Below, in pieces: positions 9,980 through 18,196 of a stretch of DNA of 64,000 nt. How positions within the stretch are numbered: the stretch's first letter is position 1; the number at the start of each line of letters is the position of its first letter. This stretch comes from Roseovarius lutimaris (GTDB lineage Bacteria; Pseudomonadota; Alphaproteobacteria; Rhodobacterales; Rhodobacteraceae). The position numbers were made by a program, and so were the translations under genes. The stretch is taken from NCBI RefSeq assembly GCF_900115165.1, contig NZ_FOVP01000017.1, positions 1 through 64,000 of the forward strand, written 5' to 3'. Under the pieces are notes generated by a model, which saw only the letters and a list, made by a program, of their open reading frames with translations, made no database searches and was not told where the DNA came from.

Positions 9980-10963
9980 ATGAAAATCTTGAAAACTTTG
10001 ACAACCAGTGTCGCTGCATTGGCCCTTACAGCCCCGGCAGCCTTTGCTGAATGGCAGCCGCGCAAGCCTGTTGAGCTCATCATCATGGCCGGGACCGGCG
10101 GTGGTGCCGATCAGATCGCGCGTCTGCTTCAAGGTCTCATCCAAAAGAAAGACATGAGCCCACGGCCGTTTATTCCAATCAACAAGCCGGGCGGTTCAGG
10201 TGCCGAAGCCCTGTCCTATATGAAGGGCAAGGAAGGCGACAATCACACGCTTCTGGTTGCGCTGAACAGCTTTTACACCACGCCGATCATTCAGGAAGAG
10301 CTGGCGATTGACGTCACCACATTCGCGCCAATCGGCCGTATGGCGATGGACACGTTCCTGCTGTGGGTCAACAGCGAGCGCGAGGACATCACGGATCTCG
10401 ACAGCTATGTTGCCACCGTCAAGGACGCCGACGGCGCATGGAAGGTTGGCGGCACCGGGTCCGGCCAGGAGGATTCGATCCTGACGGCGATGATGGAAAA
10501 GGAACTGGGGTACGACGTAATCTACATTCCGTTCCCGGGTGGCGGCACCGTGGCCAAGAACCTTGTTGGCAATCAGATCGACTCGACCGTCAACAACCCG
10601 TCCGAGCAGATGGAATTCTGGCGGGCTGGCAATACCAAGCCGCTGGTTCAGTTCAATGGCACACGTTCAGCGCCCTTTGAGGACGTGCCGACCGCCAAGG
10701 AAATGGGCGTTGATATCGAGTACTACATGCAGCGCTCGATCAGCGGCCCGGCCGGAATGGATCCCGAAGCGGTGGCCTGGTATCAAAACCTGTTCGAAGA
10801 ACTGTTCAACTCGCAAGAGTGGCAGGACTATTGCAAGTCGGACGGTCTTACATGCGACGAATGGATCTCGGGTGATTCACTGGCAGCGTTCCATGAGGCG
10901 CAGCTCAAGCGGCACGTCGAATTGATCGAAGCCGTTGGTGCCGACAGCATCACGTCCAAGTAA
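9980..10963 (+). CDS. tctC: TTT-family periplasmic solute-binding protein (TctC type)
   Basis: 327 residues. A Sec signal peptide (MKILKTLTTSVAALALTAP, ending AFA at about 23) precedes a Bug/TctC fold: KPVELIIMAGTGGGADQIAR, INKPGGSGAEALSYMKG, and the second-lobe segment GTGSGQEDS. It captures a carboxylate for the TctAB permease encoded next. In this operon oxalate (or a related small dicarboxylate) is the likely ligand; that is inference from context. The 145-base gap before it contains purine-rich AGGAGG-like stretches at about 9862 and 9892 but no convincing gene. A strong hairpin follows. Confidence 0.9.
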   Translation: MKILKTLTTSVAALALTAPAAFAEWQPRKPVELIIMAGTGGGADQIARLLQGLIQKKDMSPRPFIPINKPGGSGAEALSYMKGKEGDNHTLLVALNSFYTTPIIQEELAIDVTTFAPIGRMAMDTFLLWVNSEREDITDLDSYVATVKDADGAWKVGGTGSGQEDSILTAMMEKELGYDVIYIPFPGGGTVAKNLVGNQIDSTVNNPSEQMEFWRAGNTKPLVQFNGTRSAPFEDVPTAKEMGVDIEYYMQRSISGPAGMDPEAVAWYQNLFEELFNSQEWQDYCKSDGLTCDEWISGDSLAAFHEAQLKRHVELIEAVGADSITSK

Positions 10964-10974
10964 TCGAGCGCACC

Positions 10975-11006
10975 TACCCCGAGCGCGAGCGATCCTGCTC
11001 GGGGTA
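10975..11006 (+). other. Perfect 10-bp hairpin behind tctC
   Basis: TACCCCGAGC / GCTCGGGGTA with a 12-base loop, 11 bases after the tctC stop. No T-run follows, so it probably protects the tctC message from 3' decay or attenuates read-through into tctBA, giving more binding protein than permease. Confidence 0.6.
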
Positions 11007-11115
11007 ACACCTTAGTCTAACCAGTCGGCCAAATCGCTTGCACTCGTTGCAGGGCGTGCCGCGCTTCGGCCTGGCGATCAACAAAGCAAAGCTGCCTGGA
11101 TGTGGAGGATACTGA

Positions 11116-11643
11116 ATGTCTGTTCGTACAGCTGAATTGATGATGGGAGTGTGCACGCTGCTTATCTCTCTTGGTCTGATGTGGAGCGTGACCAGCAACG
11201 ACCTCACTGTTGGCTGGATCGAAGGACGAGGCCCAGGCGCGGGGATGTGGCCCTTCTGGTTGTCTGTGGGAATGGCTCTGGCGTCGATCTGGACCCTTGT
11301 CCGCTGGATGAGAGGTGTCACCGCAGAGTCCCGCAACACCGAGCCCTACATCGACCCCGAAACCGTTTTCATGGTCGGAATTACGGTCGCCGCAATCTTC
11401 CTTCTTCTGGTTATGACCAGTGTCATCGGCCTCTACTTCTCGATGATGCTGTTCCTTTTGTTTTACATAAAGGGCATCGGAAAGCATCCCTGGCCGATCA
11501 CGATAACTGTCGTGATCGCCATGCCTGTCGCGATCTACATGCTCTTCGAAGTGGCGCTTAACAAGTATCTGCCACGTGGGTGGCCGTTTTTTGAGAACAT
11601 CTTTCTTCATATCGACGATTTCCGATATGCGATCTTCTCGTGA
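11116..11643 (+). CDS. tctB: TTT-family small permease subunit (TctB type)
   Basis: 175 residues with four predicted membrane helices (about 8-24, 43-62, 84-112 and 118-143, the last two closely spaced). It is the poorly conserved small membrane subunit of tripartite tricarboxylate transporters; GRGPGAGMWPFWLS is the loop usually found between helices 1 and 2. Identification rests on topology and on its position between tctC and tctA. Confidence 0.85.
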   Translation: MSVRTAELMMGVCTLLISLGLMWSVTSNDLTVGWIEGRGPGAGMWPFWLSVGMALASIWTLVRWMRGVTAESRNTEPYIDPETVFMVGITVAAIFLLLVMTSVIGLYFSMMLFLLFYIKGIGKHPWPITITVVIAMPVAIYMLFEVALNKYLPRGWPFFENIFLHIDDFRYAIFS

Positions 11644-11682
11644 GGCCCCCTGAAACCGTTAGCGACACAATAGGATATCCCC

Positions 11683-13200
11683 ATGGACTCTATACTTAGC
11701 TTGCTTGCTGCGGGGCTTTTACAGTCCTTCGAGCCGCTCAACCTTGCCATGATTTTCCTCGGCTGTTTTGCCGGACTGTTCATCGGCGCAATGCCAGGGC
11801 TTGGGTCTGTCAACGGCGTGGCAATCCTTCTTCCTGTCACCTTCCTGGTGCCCCCGACAGCCGCCATTATCTTTCTTGCCGCGCTTTATTATGGGGCGAT
11901 GTACGGGGGCGCTGTCAGTTCGATCACGCTTGGGATCCCCGGGGCCTCAACCGCCGTTGCGACGGTGTTTGATGGTCGCCCGATGGCCCAATCCGGCAGG
12001 GCCGACCAGGCACTGATGGCCGCCGCAATTGCGTCCTTCATAGGCGGGACAATCTCGGTGATCCTGTTCACCGGCTTTGCCCCGCCACTGGCCGCCTTCG
12101 CGCTAAAATTCGGCCCGCAGGAAGAGTTTGCCCTTATGCTGCTTGCGTTTGCCACCTTCATTGGCCTCGGCGGCGATGACATACCGAAAACGATTTTCTC
12201 GATCCTGATCGGTCTGGTGCTGGCCGCCGTCGGCTTTGACATTATCTCGGGTCAGCCGCGTTTGATCTTTTTCGACATGGTCGAATTCCAGCGCGGCATT
12301 CCGTTTCTGGTGCTGGCCATCGGGATTTACGGCATCGGCGAGATGATCTGGACGCTTGAGCATACCAAGGGTGCCATCCAGATGCACAAGGTCGATTTCG
12401 GCTGGAAGAAGATCAAGCAGAATCTGGGGCGCATCAAGGACTATCTTCCGGTGTCAACCATGGGGTCTTTTCTGGGTTTCTTTGTCGGCACCCTGCCGGC
12501 GGCCGGCGCAACGCCTGCCTCGCTGATGTCCTATGGGCTTGCCAAAAGCTTTTCCAAGGATGGCGACAGCTTTGGCAAGGGCAACGTCGCCGGTGTGGCC
12601 GCGCCAGAGGCTGCCAATAACGCGGCATCCACCGGGTCCATGCTGCCGATGCTGACGCTTGGCATTCCCGGCTCGCCGACCACGGCAATCCTGCTCGGTG
12701 GCATGATCATCTGGGGCCTGCGTCCCGGACCGCTGTTGTTTGCGGAAAGCCCGGATTTTGTCTGGGGCCTGATTGGGTCGATGTATGTCGCGAACTTTGT
12801 CACGGTGGTTCTGAATATCGCGCTGATCCCGGTGTTCATCCGCGTGCTGGCAATGCCATTCAGCATCCTTGCACCGATCATCTTCATCCTTTGCGTTGTT
12901 GGTGTTTTTGCTACCACGGACCGGATGTTTGACACCTGGCTGATGCTGTTGCTCGGGTGTGTCGGTTATCTGATGCGCAAGCTGAATTACCCGGTTGCAC
13001 CGGCGGTTCTTGCGATTGTGCTTGGCCCGCTGACGGAACGGGCGATGCGCCAGTCGCTGATCGGCAGCCAGGGTGATCCGATGACCTTTCTTGAGCGACC
13101 GATTTCCTTGACCTGCATCCTGATCGCGGTTGCCCTGGTCTCTTATCCCTTGGTGGCGAACATGATGAAAAAGCGTAAGGCCACTTCGGCAGCCGGGTAA
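11683..13200 (+). CDS. tctA: TTT-family large permease subunit (TctA type)
   Basis: 505 residues, about 11-12 membrane helices. The family signatures are complete: LFIGAMPGLGSVNGVAILLPV near the N-terminus, YYGAMYGGAVSSITLGIPG with TAVAT, and the second repeat GNVAGVAAPEAANNAASTG plus MLTLGIPGSPTTAILLGG. It forms the ion-driven transport channel with TctB and TctC. It is the last gene of the oxalate operon and is followed by a perfect terminator hairpin. Confidence 0.94.
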   Translation: MDSILSLLAAGLLQSFEPLNLAMIFLGCFAGLFIGAMPGLGSVNGVAILLPVTFLVPPTAAIIFLAALYYGAMYGGAVSSITLGIPGASTAVATVFDGRPMAQSGRADQALMAAAIASFIGGTISVILFTGFAPPLAAFALKFGPQEEFALMLLAFATFIGLGGDDIPKTIFSILIGLVLAAVGFDIISGQPRLIFFDMVEFQRGIPFLVLAIGIYGIGEMIWTLEHTKGAIQMHKVDFGWKKIKQNLGRIKDYLPVSTMGSFLGFFVGTLPAAGATPASLMSYGLAKSFSKDGDSFGKGNVAGVAAPEAANNAASTGSMLPMLTLGIPGSPTTAILLGGMIIWGLRPGPLLFAESPDFVWGLIGSMYVANFVTVVLNIALIPVFIRVLAMPFSILAPIIFILCVVGVFATTDRMFDTWLMLLLGCVGYLMRKLNYPVAPAVLAIVLGPLTERAMRQSLIGSQGDPMTFLERPISLTCILIAVALVSYPLVANMMKKRKATSAAG

Positions 13201-13220
13201 ACGCACGACCGAAATGATCT

Positions 13221-13250
13221 TGAAAAGGGGCCTTGCAGGGCCCCTTTTCA
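13221..13250. terminator. Bidirectional terminator between tctA and the ScfR-like gene
   Basis: 12-bp perfect stem TGAAAAGGGGCC / GGCCCCTTTTCA with a 6-base loop. The A/T ends give U-runs on both strands. The stop codon of the converging gene (13248-13250) is inside the stem. Confidence 0.85.
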
Positions 13251-14660
13251 GCTTTCGTAGCGGGTGTTGCCGCGCCGGTTCTCGTCCATCGACAGCTGAA
13301 TGAAAAGCGGCTGATGCGCCCGTTGAGAACAGGCCTGCCGCGGGCAGAGGTGGCAATTGATGCCGATCGGCGCATAAAGCTTTGGATCCTCGAAATTGTA
13401 ACTTGAGGCGTAGCGAAGCCGCCCGGCGTAACGTGTCTCGCAACCAAGCGCCAATGTCAGCCGCCTGTCCTGGGTCTCTTCGCTGAATACCGGCCGGTGC
13501 ACCGTTCGGCTTAGCGTGAAATAGCGTTCCCCATCCGGGGTTTCGACGAATTGCGGCATCACGACACCGGGCGTGTAAAACGCTGTATGAATGTTCCAGA
13601 CAGGGCAGGATCCGCCATATTCGGCTAGGTGAAACGAGGTCGAATTAAAGCGCTTGGTCACGTTGCCGGCTTTATCAATGCGCAGGAAAAAGAACGGTAC
13701 GCCCCGCGATCCTTTGCGTTGCATTGTGGTAAGACGTTGGCATACCTGCTCGAACGAAGCCCCGAAAGTGGCCGCGACGCGGTCGATATCATAGCCGCAG
13801 GCCTCAGTTTCGGTCAGGAATGTCTCATAGTGCATCATGAAGGCGGCGGCGAAATAATTCGCCAGTTCGACCCGCAATCGTGCCAGGACCTGCGAGGTAC
13901 GGATGCCACTGCGTTCGACCAATGTCGCGATGATACCGGGGTATTCGACGGTGCATAAAACATGGGCCAGCTGAAAGACGCGGTTCGAATGGCTCAGCGC
14001 CTGCGACAAATGGATGATCCGCTTGTTTTCATCGAAATACCGCAGGGCATTGCCAAGCTTGTCGATCTTGCAGACTTCGACCGAAATACCATGCTTTTGC
14101 TTCAACCTGTTGCGCAGGAAGGCAAAGTTTTCTTCGGGGGGCGCGTATTCGCCATTCCAGGCGTTTTCAGCGGCGTTTTCGAGTTCCGGGAAGTGATTCT
14201 TGTGGTCACGGAAAAAGTCGTGAATGACCGATTCCGGCGATGCGTTCAGCAATTCGTCCTCGGAATTATCCCCGCCCAGCTTCATGATCTTTTCCAAGGC
14301 CACACGATGCGCACCGTGCAGTTGCAGGAAGTGGTCAACCAGGCGCGGCGCATGATCTATTGCGCCGCGTATTTCCTGAATGTCGGGCGTTTCACCGATA
14401 AAAATCGGGTCTTGAACGGCATTGCGCAGATCGGCCGCCTTGCGGGCGGTTTCATCTTTGGTCAACTCACGCCAATCCACCGCATAGGCATCGGCAAGCG
14501 ACATAAGCAGTTTCACAGAAAGGCTTCTCTGGTTGTTTTCAAGCAGGTTTATATAGGATGGGCTGACCCCCAAAGTCCGCGCCATCTCGGCTTGGGTTTG
14601 TTTTCGCTCACGCCTGAGTTGACGCAGTCGCGGGCCGATCAGGGTCTTGGTCAAGGGCAT
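13248..14660 (-). CDS. ScfR/PccR/RamB-type short-chain acyl-CoA responsive regulator
   Basis: 470 residues. Order: XRE helix-turn-helix at about 10-65 (RRERKQTQAEMARTLGVSPS), an ImmA/IrrE-like domain at about 190-320 in which the metalloprotease HExxH is degenerate (VFQLAHVL), and a C-terminal region with the family Cys cluster CHLCPRQACSQRA. Proteins of this type, such as Rhodobacter PccR and actinobacterial RamB, control propionyl-CoA, glyoxylate or acetate metabolism. It is divergent from the reductase-like gene at 14796, separated by 135 bases, and converges on tctA. Start chosen at the ATG with an AAGGAT ribosome site. Confidence 0.85.
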   Translation of the reverse strand: MPLTKTLIGPRLRQLRRERKQTQAEMARTLGVSPSYINLLENNQRSLSVKLLMSLADAYAVDWRELTKDETARKAADLRNAVQDPIFIGETPDIQEIRGAIDHAPRLVDHFLQLHGAHRVALEKIMKLGGDNSEDELLNASPESVIHDFFRDHKNHFPELENAAENAWNGEYAPPEENFAFLRNRLKQKHGISVEVCKIDKLGNALRYFDENKRIIHLSQALSHSNRVFQLAHVLCTVEYPGIIATLVERSGIRTSQVLARLRVELANYFAAAFMMHYETFLTETEACGYDIDRVAATFGASFEQVCQRLTTMQRKGSRGVPFFFLRIDKAGNVTKRFNSTSFHLAEYGGSCPVWNIHTAFYTPGVVMPQFVETPDGERYFTLSRTVHRPVFSEETQDRRLTLALGCETRYAGRLRYASSYNFEDPKLYAPIGINCHLCPRQACSQRAHQPLFIQLSMDENRRGNTRYES

Positions 14661-14795
14661 GATCCTTACAACATTACAAAAAGTATGGGTGTAAATTTAA
14701 CAATATACACAAACACGCTGTTTTTGTAGCGGTCCTTCAATTCTGTTGGTATCCTTTTTTTGAATTTGAAAACCACTGACGGATAAAGGGATCTC

Positions 14796-15848
14796 ATGGC
14801 ATATAAAATCGTCATACTCGGGGCTTCGTATGGCTCGCTTCTTGGAACCAAGCTTTTGATGGCTGGTCAGGATGTGACCCTTGTTTGTCGGCAGGCGACC
14901 GCCGATCTGATCAACAGCAAAGGCACAGATGTCCGCATCAAGCTGCGCGGAGAGGATGAGCACCGCTCGTTCCGCTCGGATGATCTGCCCGGACATCTGG
15001 ATGCAAAAACCCCGGAACAGGTAAACCCGAACGAATACGACATGATCGCCCTAGCCATGTCCGAGCCGCAGTATTGCAACGCGTCGATTGTCGATCTCTT
15101 GGGTCGGATTGCGGCAAGCGGAAAGCCCTGCCTGTCGATTATGAACATGCCGCCTTTGCCCTATCTGCGCCGGATCGAAGGGCTGGATACCAAAAGGCTG
15201 GAAGCCAGCTTTACCTGCCCGGATGCCTGGAACGGCTTTACTCCGGGCGCCGTCACCCTGTGCAGCCCCGATCCGCAGGCCTATCGCGTGCCCGAAGACG
15301 GGGCGAACACCCTGCATGTCGGTCTGCCAACCAACTTCAAGGCCGCCCCGTTCGAGGGGGATGAACACAACAAGATCCTGCGTGACCTGGAGGCCGAAAT
15401 TGATGCTGTCCGGGTTGATGGTCAGGATGTTCCGGTCAAGCTTCGGGTGTTCGATTCGCTCTTTGTTCCCTTCGCCAAGTGGAGCATGCTGTTGACAGGC
15501 AACTATCGCTGTGTGCTGCCCGAGGGGGCCCGGCCGATCAAGGAGGCGGTCCATGGCGATATCGAGTTGTCGCGGCGCATTTATGAGTTGGTAAACGAGA
15601 TCGTAAGCCGATTGGGCGCCGATCCGAAAGATCGAGTGCCGTTTGAAAAATATGCCAACGCCGCCAATGGTCTTCTAAAGCCGTCCTCTGCTGCGCGTGC
15701 CATCGACGGTGGCGCACAGCGCGTGGAACGGGTGGATATGCTGGTGACGCTGATTGCCGAACAGGTTGGCGTGTCTGTCTCGGAATTGAGCGGGATTGTC
15801 GAAACGGTCAATGCGCGGCTGAAGGCGAATGCGCTTGAGCATACATGA
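14796..15848 (+). CDS. Ketopantoate-reductase-like (ApbA/PanE family) oxidoreductase
   Basis: 350 residues. The N-terminus IVILGASYGSLLGTKLLMAGQDVTLVCR is a Rossmann dinucleotide-binding fold of the ApbA/PanE type, with an unusual GASYGS in place of the common GxGxxG. The C-terminal part is helical as in PanE. The protein is longer than housekeeping PanE (about 300). In Methylobacterium a PanE paralogue (PanE2) acts as oxalyl-CoA reductase, so a role in the neighbouring oxalate pathway is possible, but not shown. Other options are reduction of another 2-oxo acid. Ribosome site AAGGGA. It is divergent from the ScfR-like regulator. Confidence 0.72.
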   Translation: MAYKIVILGASYGSLLGTKLLMAGQDVTLVCRQATADLINSKGTDVRIKLRGEDEHRSFRSDDLPGHLDAKTPEQVNPNEYDMIALAMSEPQYCNASIVDLLGRIAASGKPCLSIMNMPPLPYLRRIEGLDTKRLEASFTCPDAWNGFTPGAVTLCSPDPQAYRVPEDGANTLHVGLPTNFKAAPFEGDEHNKILRDLEAEIDAVRVDGQDVPVKLRVFDSLFVPFAKWSMLLTGNYRCVLPEGARPIKEAVHGDIELSRRIYELVNEIVSRLGADPKDRVPFEKYANAANGLLKPSSAARAIDGGAQRVERVDMLVTLIAEQVGVSVSELSGIVETVNARLKANALEHT

Positions 15849-15856
15849 CACCCTCG

Positions 15857-15881
15857 GGGCAGGGCCGTTTGCGTCCTGCCC
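15857..15881 (+). terminator. Hairpin behind the reductase-like gene
   Basis: GGGCAGG / CCTGCCC with an 11-base loop, starting 8 bases after the stop codon. No T-run, so a weak terminator or a 3' protective hairpin. Confidence 0.4.
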
Positions 15882-15928
15882 TGAACGCTCAGGTGGCTTG
15901 GCCCATGTGCCAGGCCCGAAAAGCGACG

Positions 15929-15949
15929 GCCCTGACGTGATGTCAGGGC
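15929..15949 (-). terminator. Hairpin behind the DUF1127 gene
   Basis: GCCCTGAC / GTCAGGGC, 8-bp perfect stem and 5-base loop, just downstream of the stop at 15957 on the minus strand. A short TTTT follows a few bases later on that strand. Confidence 0.5.
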
Positions 15950-15956
15950 GCCAAGG

Positions 15957-16205
15957 TCAGCCTGAGATCGAGCGGAAGTTGTCGGATTTCTGTGCCACGT
16001 AATGCACGATATCGCTCCGCTTTACCCCAAGTGAGGCAAGTTTGCGATCACTCGCATGCGAGAGCATTTCAACTTCGTTGGCAACGCGGTTGGCGGCAAT
16101 GATCGACTGAAAAAAACCGTCGATTACACGCAACGGGGCGAGAATGGTGCGGGACAGGGTCTCGCCAAAAGACGTAACGGGGCTGATGTTTGTGTTGGCC
16201 GACAT
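15957..16205 (-). CDS. DUF1127-like small protein
   Basis: 82 residues. The C-terminal half (NEVEMLSHASDRKLASLGVKR followed by SDI) matches the short arginine/leucine DUF1127 motif in which a helix ends in LxxLGLxRxDI. DUF1127 peptides in alphaproteobacteria are linked to phosphate, carbon and RNA metabolism, but a specific role for this one cannot be given. It stands alone with its own hairpin terminator; the 215-base stretch upstream (16206-16420) carries its promoter region and the terminator of the next gene. Confidence 0.7.
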   Translation of the reverse strand: MSANTNISPVTSFGETLSRTILAPLRVIDGFFQSIIAANRVANEVEMLSHASDRKLASLGVKRSDIVHYVAQKSDNFRSISG

Positions 16206-16332
16206 TTTATTTAACCCTCAGCTTCAAAAATCATACCCAATTTACTCTGCGGTGCAGCACGCCGCAACTCAAATTTCCGCAACGCAGCATTGCATCTCAG
16301 GCATGGCTTTCCAACCATACAGGCCAAGAAAA

Positions 16333-16367
16333 GACGCGCCCGCATTTCAACTTGATGCGGGCGCGTC
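16333..16367 (-). terminator. Intrinsic terminator of the OmpA-family lipoprotein gene
   Basis: 13-bp perfect stem GACGCGCCCGCAT / ATGCGGGCGCGTC with a 9-base loop, followed on the minus strand by TTTTCTT. It lies 54 bases after the stop at 16421. Confidence 0.85.
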
Positions 16368-16420
16368 ATGTCATGTCATTCCCCTCGGAAATTGAGGGCG
16401 TGTTTGCTTGGGATCAGGAG

Positions 16421-17086
16421 CTAGGCGTTGGGCAGGATAACGATTTCCACCCGACGGTTCTGGCGCTTGCCTTCTGCGGTCAGGTTGGACGCAACCGGCT
16501 GATCTTCGCCCCGACCAAAGGGACGCACGCGCGAGGATGGCACGCCGCCTTGCAGCAGAACATCGGCCACGGCATTGGCGCGGCGCTCAGACAGGCGCTG
16601 GTTATAGCCCGCGTCGCCGTCGCTATCGGTGTGGCCAACCACCTGAACGGTGGTGTCGGGATAGTCGTTCAGGCTTTGTGCCACGGTCAGAAGGTCGCCA
16701 CGCAGGCCGGGGTAGATCGTGGTGCTGTCGACATCGAACAGGATATCCTGCGGCATCGTCAGGATCAGGCGGTCACCGGTGTTGGTGATCTGAACGTCAT
16801 TGTCCAGCTGCTGGCGCAATTCGGCCGCTTGACGATCAAGGGCGCTGCCCGCGACGGCACCACCTGCGGCCCCAAGAACACCGCCGATAACGGCGCCTTT
16901 GAGCTTATCGTCGCTGACCATGGCGCCAAGGCCCGCACCAAGAACGCCACCCAGGGCCGCACCGGTCTTGGTCCTTTGGTTGGGGTCGGTGCCGGTGCCG
17001 GTGTTATAGTTGGGATCGGTACAGGCAGTCGCAAGCAAAAGCGATGCGCCAGACAGAAGAAGAAGGGGGTTGCGTGCTCGGATCAT
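16421..17086 (-). CDS. OmpA-family peptidoglycan-binding lipoprotein (YiaD-like)
   Basis: 221 residues. A lipoprotein signal ending LLLATAC puts a lipidated Cys at about 22. A glycine-zipper segment follows (GAALGGVLGAGLGAMVSDD, GAVIGGVLGAAGGAVAGS), then the OmpA-like domain at about 105-220 with ILFDVDSTTIYP, VVGHTDSDGDAGYNQRLSERRA and RRVEIVI. It anchors the outer membrane to peptidoglycan. Single gene with its own terminator at 16333-16367. Confidence 0.92.
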   Translation of the reverse strand: MIRARNPLLLLSGASLLLATACTDPNYNTGTGTDPNQRTKTGAALGGVLGAGLGAMVSDDKLKGAVIGGVLGAAGGAVAGSALDRQAAELRQQLDNDVQITNTGDRLILTMPQDILFDVDSTTIYPGLRGDLLTVAQSLNDYPDTTVQVVGHTDSDGDAGYNQRLSERRANAVADVLLQGGVPSSRVRPFGRGEDQPVASNLTAEGKRQNRRVEIVILPNA

Positions 17087-17215
17087 TTTGTGGTCGCCTT
17101 GTTGTTAAACCTGCCCGACTTGTCGGGATTAAGGCGATGATATGCAATAACACGCCTATGCCCAAGACCTTTGAGGGGGGAAACAGGCGGCATTTCGCGC
17201 AAAATTCAACAGTGT

Positions 17216-18055
17216 CTACCCGTCAACGCGCGCGCTTTCCCAGGCCAGCATCGCGCGCTTGACCGGCAGGCCCCAGTGATAGCCGCCAAGCGCGCCGGAT
17301 TTGCGAAGTGCCCGGTGACAGGGGATCAGAAAGCTGACCGGGTTGCGCCCCACCGCCGTGCCGACGGCGCGCACTGCGCGGGGGCGTCCGATGGCCTGGG
17401 CGATCTCGGAATAGGTGGTGACATGGCCGGTGGGCACCCGAAGCAGCGCCTCCCAGACCTTGATCTGAAACGGCGCGCCGATCATGTGAAGCGCGGTTTC
17501 GCCCCTGCCGGCGAAGGCGGCATCCACCCATGGCGCGATCCGCTCTGGCGCGGGTTCAAACCGCGCGTCGGCCCAACGCGCGCTGAGGTCGTCAAAGGCG
17601 GCGTCGCGGCCGCATTCCTCGGTAAAGGCAAGCCCGCAAAGGCCCTTGTCGGTGCCCATCGCGAGGGTTTCGCCAAAGGGGCTATCGAAGCAGCCGTGAT
17701 AGATCGTCAGCCCCTCGCCACCGCGCGCGAATTCGCCGGGGCTCATCGCCTCCCACCGCAGGAAAAGATCGTGCAGGCGGCCAGTACCGGTCAAGCCGGC
17801 GGCATCTGCGACCTCAAGCGTGGTAAAGCGCTGCGCCAGAAGGGTCTTGGCATGACCAAGCGTCAGATATTGCTGATAGCGCTTGGGGGAAACGCCGACC
17901 CAGGCAGAAAACAGGCGTTGAAAATGCGCCGCACTCATGCCCATTTCACCCGCAAGCCGGTCAAGCGGCAGGGCCTCGCCGCCCTGATCAATCAGGTCGA
18001 TGGCCCGCCGCATGACGTGAAAATGATAGGCTTGATCGGGCGCATTGGCGTTCAT
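17216..18055 (-). CDS. AraC-type HTH fused to O6-methylguanine-DNA methyltransferase (Ada-like without the Zn domain)
   Basis: 279 residues. Residues 10-110 are an AraC-type double helix-turn-helix (LAGEMGMSAAHFQRLFSAWV, LEVADAAGLTGTGRLHDLF). Residues about 115-279 are the MGMT domain with the acceptor cysteine C246 in IPCHRAL and the helix-turn-helix QIKVWEALLRVPTGHVTTY. The N-terminal Ada domain, which in E. coli Ada accepts phosphotriester methyls and switches on transcription, is absent. It should repair O6-alkylguanine; whether it still regulates transcription is open. The ATG at 18055 with a GGAGG site was preferred over starts further upstream. It is divergent from nth. Confidence 0.9.
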   Translation of the reverse strand: MNANAPDQAYHFHVMRRAIDLIDQGGEALPLDRLAGEMGMSAAHFQRLFSAWVGVSPKRYQQYLTLGHAKTLLAQRFTTLEVADAAGLTGTGRLHDLFLRWEAMSPGEFARGGEGLTIYHGCFDSPFGETLAMGTDKGLCGLAFTEECGRDAAFDDLSARWADARFEPAPERIAPWVDAAFAGRGETALHMIGAPFQIKVWEALLRVPTGHVTTYSEIAQAIGRPRAVRAVGTAVGRNPVSFLIPCHRALRKSGALGGYHWGLPVKRAMLAWESARVDG

Positions 18056-18196
18056 TGGAAATCCTCCGGTTTCAGACAGGATAAACGGCATGGCCATCTC
18101 GCGCGACCCGGATATTGCGCATTGAGGGCGCCGCCGATGCACAAAAGTCGGGTCTCGCCCATTGCGCGGGGCGGGGGCATGCGGCAAAAGGCCTGC

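Noticed and set aside
9841..10050. 69-codon frame in the usp-tctC gap
   Set aside because: It runs into the tctC signal-peptide coding region in another frame and has no family features, despite AGGAGG-like stretches nearby.
12454..13443. 329-codon minus-strand frame across tctA and the terminator
   Set aside because: It would read through a perfect terminator and is antisense to tctA; no domain.
17171..18196. Long N-terminal extension of the nth frame
   Set aside because: It overlaps the AraC-MGMT gene antisense and adds about 340 residues not found in endonuclease III.
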